Shown in pieces: positions 1 through 5,782 of a stretch of 5,782 bases of DNA. Below the pieces are notes generated by a model. The model was given only the letters and a program-made list of their open reading frames with translations. It was not told the origin of the DNA and ran no database searches. Both the position numbers and the translations under genes were made by a program. Numbering within the stretch: position 1 is the first letter of the stretch; the number at the start of each line of letters is the position of its first letter. Source of the DNA: an uncultured Ruminococcus sp. (GTDB lineage: Bacteria > Bacillota > Clostridia > Oscillospirales > Acutalibacteraceae); the NCBI GenBank assembly GCA_946414115.1, contig CAMKNF010000124.1, forward strand, positions 1 through 5,782, written 5' to 3'.

Positions 1-2760
1 TCGCCATACAGTACGCATATGTGTAGCAGGGTCTTCATACACAGAATCCTTACCGTCATGGTTATAGGAGTAATAAACATAAGCGTCTGTTCCGTCATCT
101 TCATAATCGGAATATCCCCACAAACTTGTTTTAAATTGATCTTCGGGGTTTATATAATCACCGACTTCGGGTTTACCTTTAGTTTTGATTTTCATCTCAT
201 ACCTAACACCGCTTACACGCAAGGTAATGGGTCTGTTTACAACATAGCAATATGAATATCCCTCGGGTTCGTCATATAAACCGCTATGATTTTTTATGTA
301 ATCAATCGCCTTGTGATTAGCCTCGGTTATATCTTTGTTGTCCGTTGATGTATCATATTTTTCCACAAAGCTTGCTGTAATGCCGTAATTGTAAAGCATT
401 ACTACAAGGGATTTTCTTATGTTTTCCATATCCTGCTTTGCTTCCGACTGGAAATTATACTTATACTTCATCATTTCATCGAAGGTATTAAGTATAGCTT
501 GTCCCTCGTAAATCTGCTTGCAGAAGTTTACATAATCATTTCTGATGTTGTTCATAAAATCGTTTGTAAGATTTTTGAATGACATCTGCATATAAATATA
601 GCCGTAGAGTATCTCTCCTGTATCATCGGTGTATTCAATGGATTTATCTCCGTTTTCATTCATCTTCTTAACCGCATTGCCAAGGTCTGTCTTGAGTGCC
701 TTTACAAGCTCGTCGCTGTATTTAAATCCCTTTTTGCCGAATACATCATCACAGGCTTGGAAGGTGTCATCATCAAGCTTGATTGTCACTGTTTTGCTAA
801 TCTTCTTTGCGTCCACGCTGTAGGCTGAATTGTTTTTATCGGGTATAGCTAATTTGCCTTCATTGTCGTAATAGAGCTTTAGCTCATCTCCATGGCCGGA
901 TCGGATATAATCCACCAAGGACCTGCGGCAATTTGAAATGTATGAATTAACGGTTTTGTCAAGCTTTTCAACATAATTTGTATTGAAAGCACTCCACTTG
1001 CTTTCCAACGCAATCAGAGTGTTTTTCTTTGATTCAGCTATTATATCATCGCCGTATTCCTCAACTGTGCTTTTTAAATCCTTTATCTCGCAGTCGAGGT
1101 TATTAACCATTGTCTTGATGTCGGTGACGATTGACAGAATCTGTGCAGTTTCTCCGTCAGAGCCTGAATCAACACCCAAAAGTGAGCAAATCGCCCCGAC
1201 AAAGTCGCCGGAATAAAACTCGGAAAGCGTGGTAGACTGAATAATTGTAGCAATATTGACAATATCATTTATCAAGTCTTCGGATGAATAATTCGAGAAT
1301 TTTTCTACAAGATTATCAATAGCATTTCCGTCAGCCTTGCTCGTTTCAAAGGCATAGGAAAGTCCTGCGCTGTTATTATCTGACTTTGTTCCCCACAAAT
1401 CAACAAGCTTGCCCTCTGAAATCTCTGCATAGCCGTTAAATATAGTCCTGTTCTTGTCTGCGGAAAAGGTAAATTCAATGTCACAGCCGTTGTCGGTATT
1501 TTTAACAGAGGTCACCTCTGCGCCCTCAAAATCACCGCTGAATTTTATATCAGACTTCGACAGCTCCTTAAGCTCGCCGTTGCGTGCAAAAAGCTGTGCT
1601 GTCGCCTTGAATTTGTCCGAGTCGCCCTCCGGCTTATCAAGTGTTTTTATTACGCCGCCGAGTGATGAACAGCTTGCCGTAATCTCAACATATATTCCGT
1701 CGCCGCCGACTGCCTTTGAGTCGATTTCGAGCGCTTTGCCGTTTAAAGCACTTACTGCATCATCAATGCTTGATTTATCCGTCTTTACATAAAGCCTGAA
1801 TGAGGTTTTGTCATCACTGATTTTTACGCTGTCAACCTTATAACCCTCAAGCGTTACAAGAGGTGCAAGCTCATCGTCTGAAATCTCAAGCGTTTTGCCG
1901 CAAACATCAACATCAAAGCTCAGAAATCCGTTTTCAAGTGCAAAGGATTCCGCATCAATATATGCGTCAAGATTTTCAACCTCGAGCATTGCAAGAATTT
2001 TTGCTCCTGCATCGGTAGCATTCTCCGAAAGCTGAACATATCCGTATGCGGCAGAGGTTACCTCAACCTCGCCCTCGGTCTTGATTGTAATAGTGTCACC
2101 GTCAGATGTTACAGCGGTTGCTTTCAGATTTTCAAATGCGCCTGATAAGGTAATATCTTCGGGTTTTATTTTTTCAGAAGCTTTTGCATTTGTAAGCTTT
2201 AATTCCAAGGTCGGGTTTTCCTGACCGTTTTTAAGGTTTGTCATTATTTTTGCCTCGGGCGTGGTGCTTTCTTCAAGACAGATGTTGTCAAAGCCCAGAA
2301 CGAAAGCATTACCGTCAACCGCCTCCTTATGCACATAGTACAGATACATACAGTAGTAATCGTACTCCGGCTCTTTAAAGCTAAGCTCAAGCGTTTTGTC
2401 GTCCTTGCGCTGGGCGGTAACGCCCTCAATAAGGGTTTCCTTGAAAAGCTCTTCACTACTTTGTGCAGTATCATTAGTACTTAGTGACTCAACGCTTGCC
2501 TTTGAAACAGGATAGGCAACCACACGAACACTGTCGCTTTTGACCTCTGATTTGTAACTTATATCCTCGGCGGAAAGAGTTACATATCTTGTTCCGTCAT
2601 TTTCGGTGGATATTACTTTTGCAATCTTCATATTTTCATAGTCAGCGTCTGTAATCTCCCATTTTCCGTCCCACGACGGCGCATTTGAACACGCCGCAAT
2701 GTTAAGGCAGGTTATCACAGCAAGCAACAGCGCCACCATTCTTTTTAAATTTGTTTTCAT
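1..2760 (-). CDS. Large repeat-containing lipoprotein, C-terminus beyond window (partial)
   Basis: The frame is open for 920 codons from an ATG at 2760 to the window edge, with no stop. A clear AAAGGAGGC ribosome binding site lies 6-7 bases upstream (2767-2776). The N-terminus is a lipoprotein signal: K2, K6, R7, a hydrophobic core M8-L19, then lipobox I-A-A-C with C24 as the lipidated cysteine, so the mature protein should be anchored outside the cytoplasmic membrane. Residues about 34-460 are rich in short beta strands and contain about five divergent copies of one motif (see the repeat entry). Residues about 480-620 and 680-800 look mainly helical; 538-576 form a regular heptad coiled coil, preceded by a fairly hydrophobic stretch (501-530). 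The visible end (840-920) is rich in Tyr, Asp and Gly. I do not recognise a family and assign no enzymatic role. The gene follows the small membrane protein by 39 bases with no convincing terminator between them, so the two are probably co-transcribed. Confidence 0.9.
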   Translation of the reverse strand, partial: MKTNLKRMVALLLAVITCLNIAACSNAPSWDGKWEITDADYENMKIAKVISTENDGTRYVTLSAEDISYKSEVKSDSVRVVAYPVSKASVESLSTNDTAQSSEELFKETLIEGVTAQRKDDKTLELSFKEPEYDYYCMYLYYVHKEAVDGNAFVLGFDNICLEESTTPEAKIMTNLKNGQENPTLELKLTNAKASEKIKPEDITLSGAFENLKATAVTSDGDTITIKTEGEVEVTSAAYGYVQLSENATDAGAKILAMLEVENLDAYIDAESFALENGFLSFDVDVCGKTLEISDDELAPLVTLEGYKVDSVKISDDKTSFRLYVKTDKSSIDDAVSALNGKALEIDSKAVGGDGIYVEITASCSSLGGVIKTLDKPEGDSDKFKATAQLFARNGELKELSKSDIKFSGDFEGAEVTSVKNTDNGCDIEFTFSADKNRTIFNGYAEISEGKLVDLWGTKSDNNSAGLSYAFETSKADGNAIDNLVEKFSNYSSEDLINDIVNIATIIQSTTLSEFYSGDFVGAICSLLGVDSGSDGETAQILSIVTDIKTMVNNLDCEIKDLKSTVEEYGDDIIAESKKNTLIALESKWSAFNTNYVEKLDKTVNSYISNCRRSLVDYIRSGHGDELKLYYDNEGKLAIPDKNNSAYSVDAKKISKTVTIKLDDDTFQACDDVFGKKGFKYSDELVKALKTDLGNAVKKMNENGDKSIEYTDDTGEILYGYIYMQMSFKNLTNDFMNNIRNDYVNFCKQIYEGQAILNTFDEMMKYKYNFQSEAKQDMENIRKSLVVMLYNYGITASFVEKYDTSTDNKDITEANHKAIDYIKNHSGLYDEPEGYSYCYVVNRPITLRVSGVRYEMKIKTKGKPEVGDYINPEDQFKTSLWGYSDYEDDGTDAYVYYSYNHDGKDSVYEDPATHMRTVWR
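1381..2661 (-). repeat. Five divergent beta-rich repeats within the lipoprotein
   Basis: Reading the translation, I see a recurring motif at residues about 36-66, 103-130, 201-230, 295-328 and 402-435. Each starts with an acidic turn (E-I-T-D-A-D, S-S-E-E-L, K-P-E-D-I, S-D-D-E-L, S-K-S-D-I). It then has a short segment such as S-G-A-F-E-N or S-G-D-F-E-G, a strand like V-T-S-V or A-K-V-I-S, a D-D/N-G turn (D-D-K-T, S-D-G-D-T, D-N-G-C-D), and a strand of alternating hydrophobics (L-E-L-S-F, I-T-I-K-T, I-E-F-T-F). Copy spacing is about 70, 96, 97 and 105 residues, suggesting small beta-sandwich (Ig-like) domains in tandem. The repeat is visible only at protein level. The fold assignment is inference. 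Confidence 0.5.
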
Positions 2761-2799
2761 TTTAAAGCCTCCTTTTTATGGTTTATTGTCAAAGCTGTA

Positions 2800-3141
2800 T
2801 TAAAGCTTTTTCTTGAGAGTTGAAGTTTGTGCAATTAATACCACTGCAACTACTGCAATCAGAAGCCAGCTTGGAAGCAGTGTGGGCAGACTGAAACCGA
2901 AATTCTGCGAATTAATGTAGCTTACTGCAAACGGTGCTGCGGCAGTTAATATTCCGCCCAGTATGTAAATTACAGAAGATATAACGGCAAATCTGCCTGC
3001 ACTTTCTCCTGTGTATTGGTCGATTTTCATAATACCGATACACCTTTTTGCACCAAGCTGAGCAATACCCAGTATCACGCCCAACACGCCTGTGACTGCA
3101 ATAATGTAATCGTATGCCGGAATTGTTTCAAAAATGTTCAT
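2800..3141 (-). CDS. Small three-helix membrane protein, function unknown
   Basis: The protein has 113 residues. The start chosen is the ATG at 3141, because CGGAGGAAA (3147-3155) lies about 8 bases upstream. The frame stays open upstream to a TTG at 3228, but that start has no ribosome binding site and would read through the promoter elements. Three hydrophobic helices are seen at residues about 11-30, 50-75 and 89-106. The loop between helices 1 and 2 carries K32, R33, K39 and R50, and the C-terminus ends K-K-K-L. By the positive-inside rule this puts the first loop and the C-terminus in the cytoplasm and the N-terminus and the N/S/P-rich second loop outside. The size and topology recall small DUF3784-type membrane proteins, but I see no diagnostic motif. 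It is the first gene after the tandem promoter elements and precedes the large lipoprotein by 39 bases, so it may assist that protein at the membrane. Confidence 0.85.
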   Translation of the reverse strand: MNIFETIPAYDYIIAVTGVLGVILGIAQLGAKRCIGIMKIDQYTGESAGRFAVISSVIYILGGILTAAAPFAVSYINSQNFGFSLPTLLPSWLLIAVVAVVLIAQTSTLKKKL

Positions 3142-3189
3142 AATAATTTCCTCCGTTAATGAATTTAATTTAAGTTTGTGTACTGATGA

Positions 3190-3221
3190 TAACATACCCA
3201 CTATGACAAAATACGGACAAA
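3190..3221 (-). promoter_or_regulatory. Composite promoter/operator, proximal copy
   Basis: On the coding (minus) strand this reads TTTGTCC-GTAT-TTTGTCA-N6-GTATGTTA: two direct heptamers at 11-bp period, then a -10-like TATGTT (3191-3196) seven bases after the second heptamer. The distal heptamer supplies a weak -35 (TTGTCC, 3215-3220) with an 18-base spacer. Transcription would start near 3184, leaving a leader of roughly 40 bases before the ATG at 3141. A -35 region overlapped by heptamer direct repeats just ahead of the -10 is the known layout of SARP-activated promoters. The response regulator encoded immediately upstream has that kind of DNA-binding domain, so it is the likely binder (inference). 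A competing reading, TTGAAC-17-CATAGT, is also possible for the core promoter. Confidence 0.55.
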
Positions 3222-3272
3222 TGTTCAATATTTATAAAATTTCGGGTATATATCATCTGTTATTTCTTATTT

Positions 3273-3304
3273 TAACATACAGGGTGTGACAAATGCGTGA
3301 CACA
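3273..3304 (-). promoter_or_regulatory. Composite promoter/operator, distal copy
   Basis: This is the second copy of the element at 3190-3221, in the same orientation and exactly 83 bp away. On the coding strand it reads TGTGTCA-CGCA-TTTGTCA-N6-GTATGTTA. The three conserved blocks match the proximal copy 8/8, 7/7 and 5/7, while the 6- and 4-base spacers are essentially unrelated. The -10 candidate is TATGTT (3274-3279), with TAAAAT (3269-3274) next to it. It lies 17 bases beyond the terminator tract of the regulator operon, so it should drive the same downstream genes, either as a second promoter or as a distal activator site. Confidence 0.5.
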
Positions 3305-3320
3305 TTCACGTGTTTTTCAA

Positions 3321-3357
3321 TAAAAAAATAAAAACGGTTGAGCTTTTGCCCAACCGT
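3321..3357 (-). terminator. Intrinsic terminator of the kinase/regulator operon
   Basis: On the minus strand a stem CGGTTGGGC / GCTCAACCG (9 pairs, one of them G-U) closes an AAAA loop at 3335-3356, with one more A-T pair at the base. It is followed directly by TTTTTATTTTTTTA (3321-3334). It starts about 14 bases after the TGA of the response regulator at 3371. In the plus direction the G-U becomes an A-C mismatch and no gene ends there, so this is a minus-strand terminator. Confidence 0.9.
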
Positions 3358-3370
3358 GTTCAATAATTTT

Positions 3371-4162
3371 TCAGTTGTTATTTTGCATCAGACCTGCGCA
3401 GGTTGATTCTGCCCAGCTGTACTGCATCATATACTCGCCGTGAAACCTTGGCTCCCCTGTTTGCAGGTAACTGAAATAATCGCAGTCAATTAGCTCAGTA
3501 TTAAGAAAATAGTTGTAGCCGTTTTGCTGCAAAACCTCCTCTGCATCAGCATAACGAAGAGCATTTCGCAAATCTACAAACAGCTGGCGTACATATGTCA
3601 TATGCTTACTGTCATCATCAACAGTGCTCCACATTATAGAACAGATTTGCTTTGCCGTCATACCGGCACCTCTGCGGTCAACAAGAATTGCAAGCAGCTC
3701 TTTTGATTTTAACCGCTTAAAGTTAAGAATTTTCCCCTGTGCGTACACCTCAAAATTTCCGAAGCATTTAACCGTCAACAGCTTGTATGTGGTTTTCTCC
3801 TTGGCTTTTTCCTGCTTTATGTGGTCAATTTCAGCCTGAACCGCCTTTGCCGTAATCGGCTTTAAAAGATAACCCGAAACATGAATTTTAAAAGCCTCCA
3901 CCGCATACTCCGAAAAGCCTGTACAGAAAACAATCTTGCAGTTTGGCCGAATTTCAAGCAATCTTTCTGCAAGTGCAAGTCCGCCCATTCCACGCATACT
4001 TATATCGAGAAATGCAATATCAATCGGATTGGTTTTCGCCCACTCCAGGGATGCTGTACAGGATGTGAACTGTGCAACAGACGATATATCGGGCGACTCC
4101 TTTACAGCCGAAGTCAATGCATTAAGCATAATCTGCTCGTCATCTACAGTCAATGCTCTCAT
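3371..4162 (-). CDS. Response regulator with receiver and SARP-type DNA-binding output
   Basis: This 263-residue cytoplasmic regulator is presumably phosphorylated by the adjacent kinase. The receiver domain (about 1-118) has the acidic pair D7-D8, phosphoacceptor D53 in F-L-D-I-S, the switch threonine T81 in F-C-T-G-F, and the conserved lysine K101 in L-L-K-P. Residues about 128-222 form an OmpR/SARP-like winged helix: an opening strand set (L-L-T-V-K-C-F-G-N-F-E-V), then K-R-L-K-S-K-E-L-L-A, and a recognition-helix region around V-R-Q-L-F-V-D-L-R-N-A-L. The tail (223-263) has D-Y-F and G-E-Y-M-M-Q-Y-S-W-A-E, typical of the start of a BTAD domain, but stops short of a full one. The ATG overlaps the kinase stop by 4 bases (ATGA), and AAAGGAGG sits 7 bases upstream. 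Most partners of this kinase class use LytTR or AraC outputs, so the SARP output is less usual. Likely targets are the paired sites at 3190-3304. Confidence 0.92.
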   Translation of the reverse strand: MRALTVDDEQIMLNALTSAVKESPDISSVAQFTSCTASLEWAKTNPIDIAFLDISMRGMGGLALAERLLEIRPNCKIVFCTGFSEYAVEAFKIHVSGYLLKPITAKAVQAEIDHIKQEKAKEKTTYKLLTVKCFGNFEVYAQGKILNFKRLKSKELLAILVDRRGAGMTAKQICSIMWSTVDDDSKHMTYVRQLFVDLRNALRYADAEEVLQQNGYNYFLNTELIDCDYFSYLQTGEPRFHGEYMMQYSWAESTCAGLMQNNN

Positions 4163-5484
4163 ATTGCTTCCTCCTTTGGAATAGTGATGACGGCAGTTGT
4201 GCCTTTGCCTAAAACACTGTCAACCGTCAGAGTGCCGCCGCACATAGCAGTAAGTCTTTCACGGATATTCTCAATACCGATATGCTTCTTTTTATCATAA
4301 ACGGCTGTTTTATCAAAGCCTACTCCGTTATCTTTTACACACACGCAGTAATCTGTATCGGTTTCATAAGTAGATACGGTTATTTTACCTCCGCTTTCAA
4401 GTCCCATAAGACCGTGCTTTACGGCGTTTTCAACAAGCGGCTGAACCGAAAGCGCAGGCAGATTAAAATCTTCAGCTTTCAAATCGTATTCTGTCTGAAT
4501 GTCGGGAAAGCGAACCTGCTCTATGCTCATATAACATTTTATATGATTCAATTCCTGTGAAAAACGAATAGGCACGCTGTTGTTAAGCTCGCTGAAATTT
4601 CCTCGCAGATATTGAGAAAAGCTGCGTGTTAATTCCGCCGCCTTTTCGGGCTGTTCAAGGCACAGCTGATGTATTGTTCCGAGGGTGTTATATATAAAAT
4701 GCGGCTGTATCTGACTTATCATTGTTGAAATGCGGTTTTCGGTAATCAGCCGTTCCTTTTGCGCAAGCTCCCTGTTTTTTTCAACAAGCTGAATTTCCTT
4801 TTCCGAAAGCTGTCGTGTCAGCTCTCCTCGGAACAGCATATAAATCAAAAGCAAAGAAACCGTGGTTGCCATATACAGAGGAGTCGGATCCCAGCATGAA
4901 AGCAACGGCATTGTAAGCAATGGCAGTACGCTGAACGAAAGCAGAGAAATCGTGCCTTTTAGTGTGAGTATTTTCCAGAATCTGATTACCGTAAAAATTT
5001 CAAGCAATAGGATAATGAAATCAAGAAATCTCACTATAAAGTAATACTCTCCGTCAACATAATATCCGTTTGAGTCAAAGTCAAACAGAATTCCGTTAAA
5101 CAGGGAAATTACAACAATACAAAGATAAACTGCGCCGATAACTGCAATTACTTTCGCATATTTCCACGATATTTTCTGCCGTTCTCTGACAAAGCCTATC
5201 AGGCAATAAGCATACAAAACTTCAAGTACCGCTCCTAAACCGAAGGAAAGAAACGCACATAATTTTAAAATTGGAATATTGTCCGGTGAACCGCCAAAAA
5301 TCCACAATCCGCTTTCGCCGAGAAGCATAAGAATATTTGTTGCAAGCAAGGCTGTAAAGCACTTCATAAACGGTCTGCTCCGTGTTTTGTCAGTCACCAC
5401 TCCCAAAAACATAAACAGCGTAATTACAGCCGAAAACCAGAGCAGTCCGACATTAAGTTCAATGTTATTATTGAGATTTTCCAC
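4159..5484 (-). CDS. Membrane sensor histidine kinase, His_kinase/LytS-like class
   Basis: This 441-residue kinase has seven predicted membrane helices (about 13-30, 42-62, 72-96, 110-130, 148-168, 178-195, 201-218) and then a charged helical linker (222-255). The phosphoacceptor is H262 in I-Q-P-H-F-I-Y-N, the signature of the His_kinase (PF06580) family. The ATP-binding domain shows the N box V-E-N-A-V-K-H-G (351-358), D-N-G-V-G-F (385-390), G-I-E-N-I-R-E-R-L (403-411) and G-K-G-T-T (427-431), so all catalytic motifs are present. There is no separate extracellular domain: sensing must involve the helices, or the loop near 132-147 (rich in D, G and Y). The start is GTG at 5484, with AGGGGG-like pairing at 5492-5496. 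An ATG one register away (5486) is in the wrong frame. The stop overlaps the regulator start, indicating translational coupling of a cognate pair. Confidence 0.93.
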   Translation of the reverse strand: MENLNNNIELNVGLLWFSAVITLFMFLGVVTDKTRSRPFMKCFTALLATNILMLLGESGLWIFGGSPDNIPILKLCAFLSFGLGAVLEVLYAYCLIGFVRERQKISWKYAKVIAVIGAVYLCIVVISLFNGILFDFDSNGYYVDGEYYFIVRFLDFIILLLEIFTVIRFWKILTLKGTISLLSFSVLPLLTMPLLSCWDPTPLYMATTVSLLLIYMLFRGELTRQLSEKEIQLVEKNRELAQKERLITENRISTMISQIQPHFIYNTLGTIHQLCLEQPEKAAELTRSFSQYLRGNFSELNNSVPIRFSQELNHIKCYMSIEQVRFPDIQTEYDLKAEDFNLPALSVQPLVENAVKHGLMGLESGGKITVSTYETDTDYCVCVKDNGVGFDKTAVYDKKKHIGIENIRERLTAMCGGTLTVDSVLGKGTTAVITIPKEEAI

Positions 5485-5502
5485 ATATCTGCCCCCTGTT
5501 CC

Positions 5503-5782
5503 CTAATAATTGTTTTTGAGATAATCGCAGTAATTTTTGTCCTCTGAAATCATCAGATAATTTTCAAGAGCTTTTTCATCATCGGAAGGAAAACATATAT
5601 TCAACCCCGAGATGTTACTTTTTGTTTCGGATTTCACAGCTTTTATTATTCTGCTGAAATCATAATCAACATCAAAGTAATCTGCAATATCGCCGAAATC
5701 ATATAAATATGCAATTGACGAACCGAAGCTTTCACACTCCTGAACTGCCTTTGACATAATAAGCTTGTTGTTACTTCTTTCG
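5503..5782 (-). CDS. C-terminal end of a protein resembling clostripain-family (C11) peptidases (partial)
   Basis: The frame is open from the window edge to a TAG at 5503, giving 92 residues. An internal ATG at 5757 has no ribosome binding site, and coding continues upstream of it (E-R-S-N-N-K-L-I), so I treat this as the end of a larger gene. The order of features recalls the C-terminus of clostripain-like cysteine peptidases: an A-V-Q-E-C-E-S-F-G-S helix, Y-L-Y-D-F-G-D-I-A-D-Y-F (family: D-L-x-D-F-A), an A-V-K helix, S-G-L-N-I-C-F-P (family: G-L-S-I-Y-F-P), and a final Y-x-x-Y-L-K-N-N-Y. The catalytic His/Cys region would lie outside the window, so activity cannot be judged. The stop lies 18 bases before the kinase start with no terminator, so the gene may share an operon with the two-component system. 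The family call is recognition by pattern only. Confidence 0.5.
   Translation of the reverse strand, partial: ERSNNKLIMSKAVQECESFGSSIAYLYDFGDIADYFDVDYDFSRIIKAVKSETKSNISGLNICFPSDDEKALENYLMISEDKNYCDYLKNNY

Noticed and set aside
629..1792. Plus-strand open frames of 64-112 codons opposite the lipoprotein (629-823, 983-1216, 1454-1792).
   Set aside because: They lie opposite a long minus-strand gene with lipoprotein signal and clear domain pattern, have low-complexity Ser/Phe/Leu-rich translations typical of antisense shadows, and have no recognisable motifs.
2761..2799. Separate promoter for the lipoprotein (TTGACA-like sequence at about 2784-2789).
   Set aside because: No -10 element occurs at 16-18 bases; the expected place is taken by the ribosome binding site.
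2791..2809. Possible terminator hairpin AAAGCT / AGCTTT between the small membrane protein and the lipoprotein.
   Set aside because: The stem is only 6 A/T-rich pairs, spans the stop codon, and is followed on the minus strand by TTTGACAATAAAC rather than a T tract.
3142..3228. N-terminal extension of the small membrane protein from a TTG start at 3228.
   Set aside because: There is no ribosome binding site at the TTG, the added 29 residues cross the proximal promoter/operator element, and the ATG at 3141 has a strong GGAGG at good spacing.
3881..4300. Plus-strand 139-codon open frame across the kinase/regulator junction.
   Set aside because: It is antisense to conserved receiver and ATPase domain codons and has no recognisable motif.
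5482..5486. ATG at 5486 as the kinase start.
   Set aside because: It overlaps the GTG by one base but is in another frame and does not give the kinase sequence.
1..5782. CRISPR array, tRNA/rRNA, insertion sequence or attachment sites.
   Set aside because: No regularly spaced identical repeats, tRNA-like cloverleaf, transposase frame or terminal inverted repeats were seen on reading both strands.

Overview
The window looks like chromosomal DNA from a low-to-moderate GC Gram-positive gut-type Clostridia (Oscillospiraceae/Ruminococcaceae-like). This is inferred from AGGAGG-type ribosome binding sites, an A/T-rich intrinsic terminator, a lipoprotein signal ending in I-A-A-C, and the types of two-component and peptidase proteins present. 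The exact species cannot be read from the sequence. All five supported genes lie on the minus strand, so transcription runs from high to low coordinates.

In transcription order: (1) 5503-5782 is the C-terminal end of a gene entering from outside the window, resembling the end of a clostripain-family (C11) cysteine peptidase. (2) After 18 bases comes a GTG-started seven-helix membrane histidine kinase of the His_kinase/LytS-like class (4159-5484). (3) Its stop overlaps by 4 bases the start of a response regulator (3371-4162). That regulator has a receiver domain joined to a SARP-type winged helix and a short BTAD-like tail. A strong intrinsic terminator (3321-3357) ends this unit. (4) A 229-base intergenic region (3142-3370) then holds the terminator and two copies, 83 bp apart, of a composite element in promoter position. 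(5) Next come a 113-residue three-helix membrane protein (2800-3141) and, 39 bases further on, a very large lipoprotein (1-2760, 920 residues visible, still open at the window edge).

The most interesting signal is the duplicated element TAACATAC-N6-TGACAAA-N4-KGACAMA (plus-strand reading). On the coding strand it is two heptamer direct repeats at 11-bp period followed 7 bp later by a -10-like TATGTT. This is the arrangement known for SARP-activated promoters, and the gene just upstream encodes a SARP-type response regulator. The working model is a local circuit: the membrane kinase senses something at the envelope, phosphorylates the regulator, and the regulator activates the small membrane protein and giant lipoprotein through the tandem sites. 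The lipoprotein has about five divergent beta-rich repeats followed by a long helical part with a perfect heptad coiled coil. Its function is unknown.
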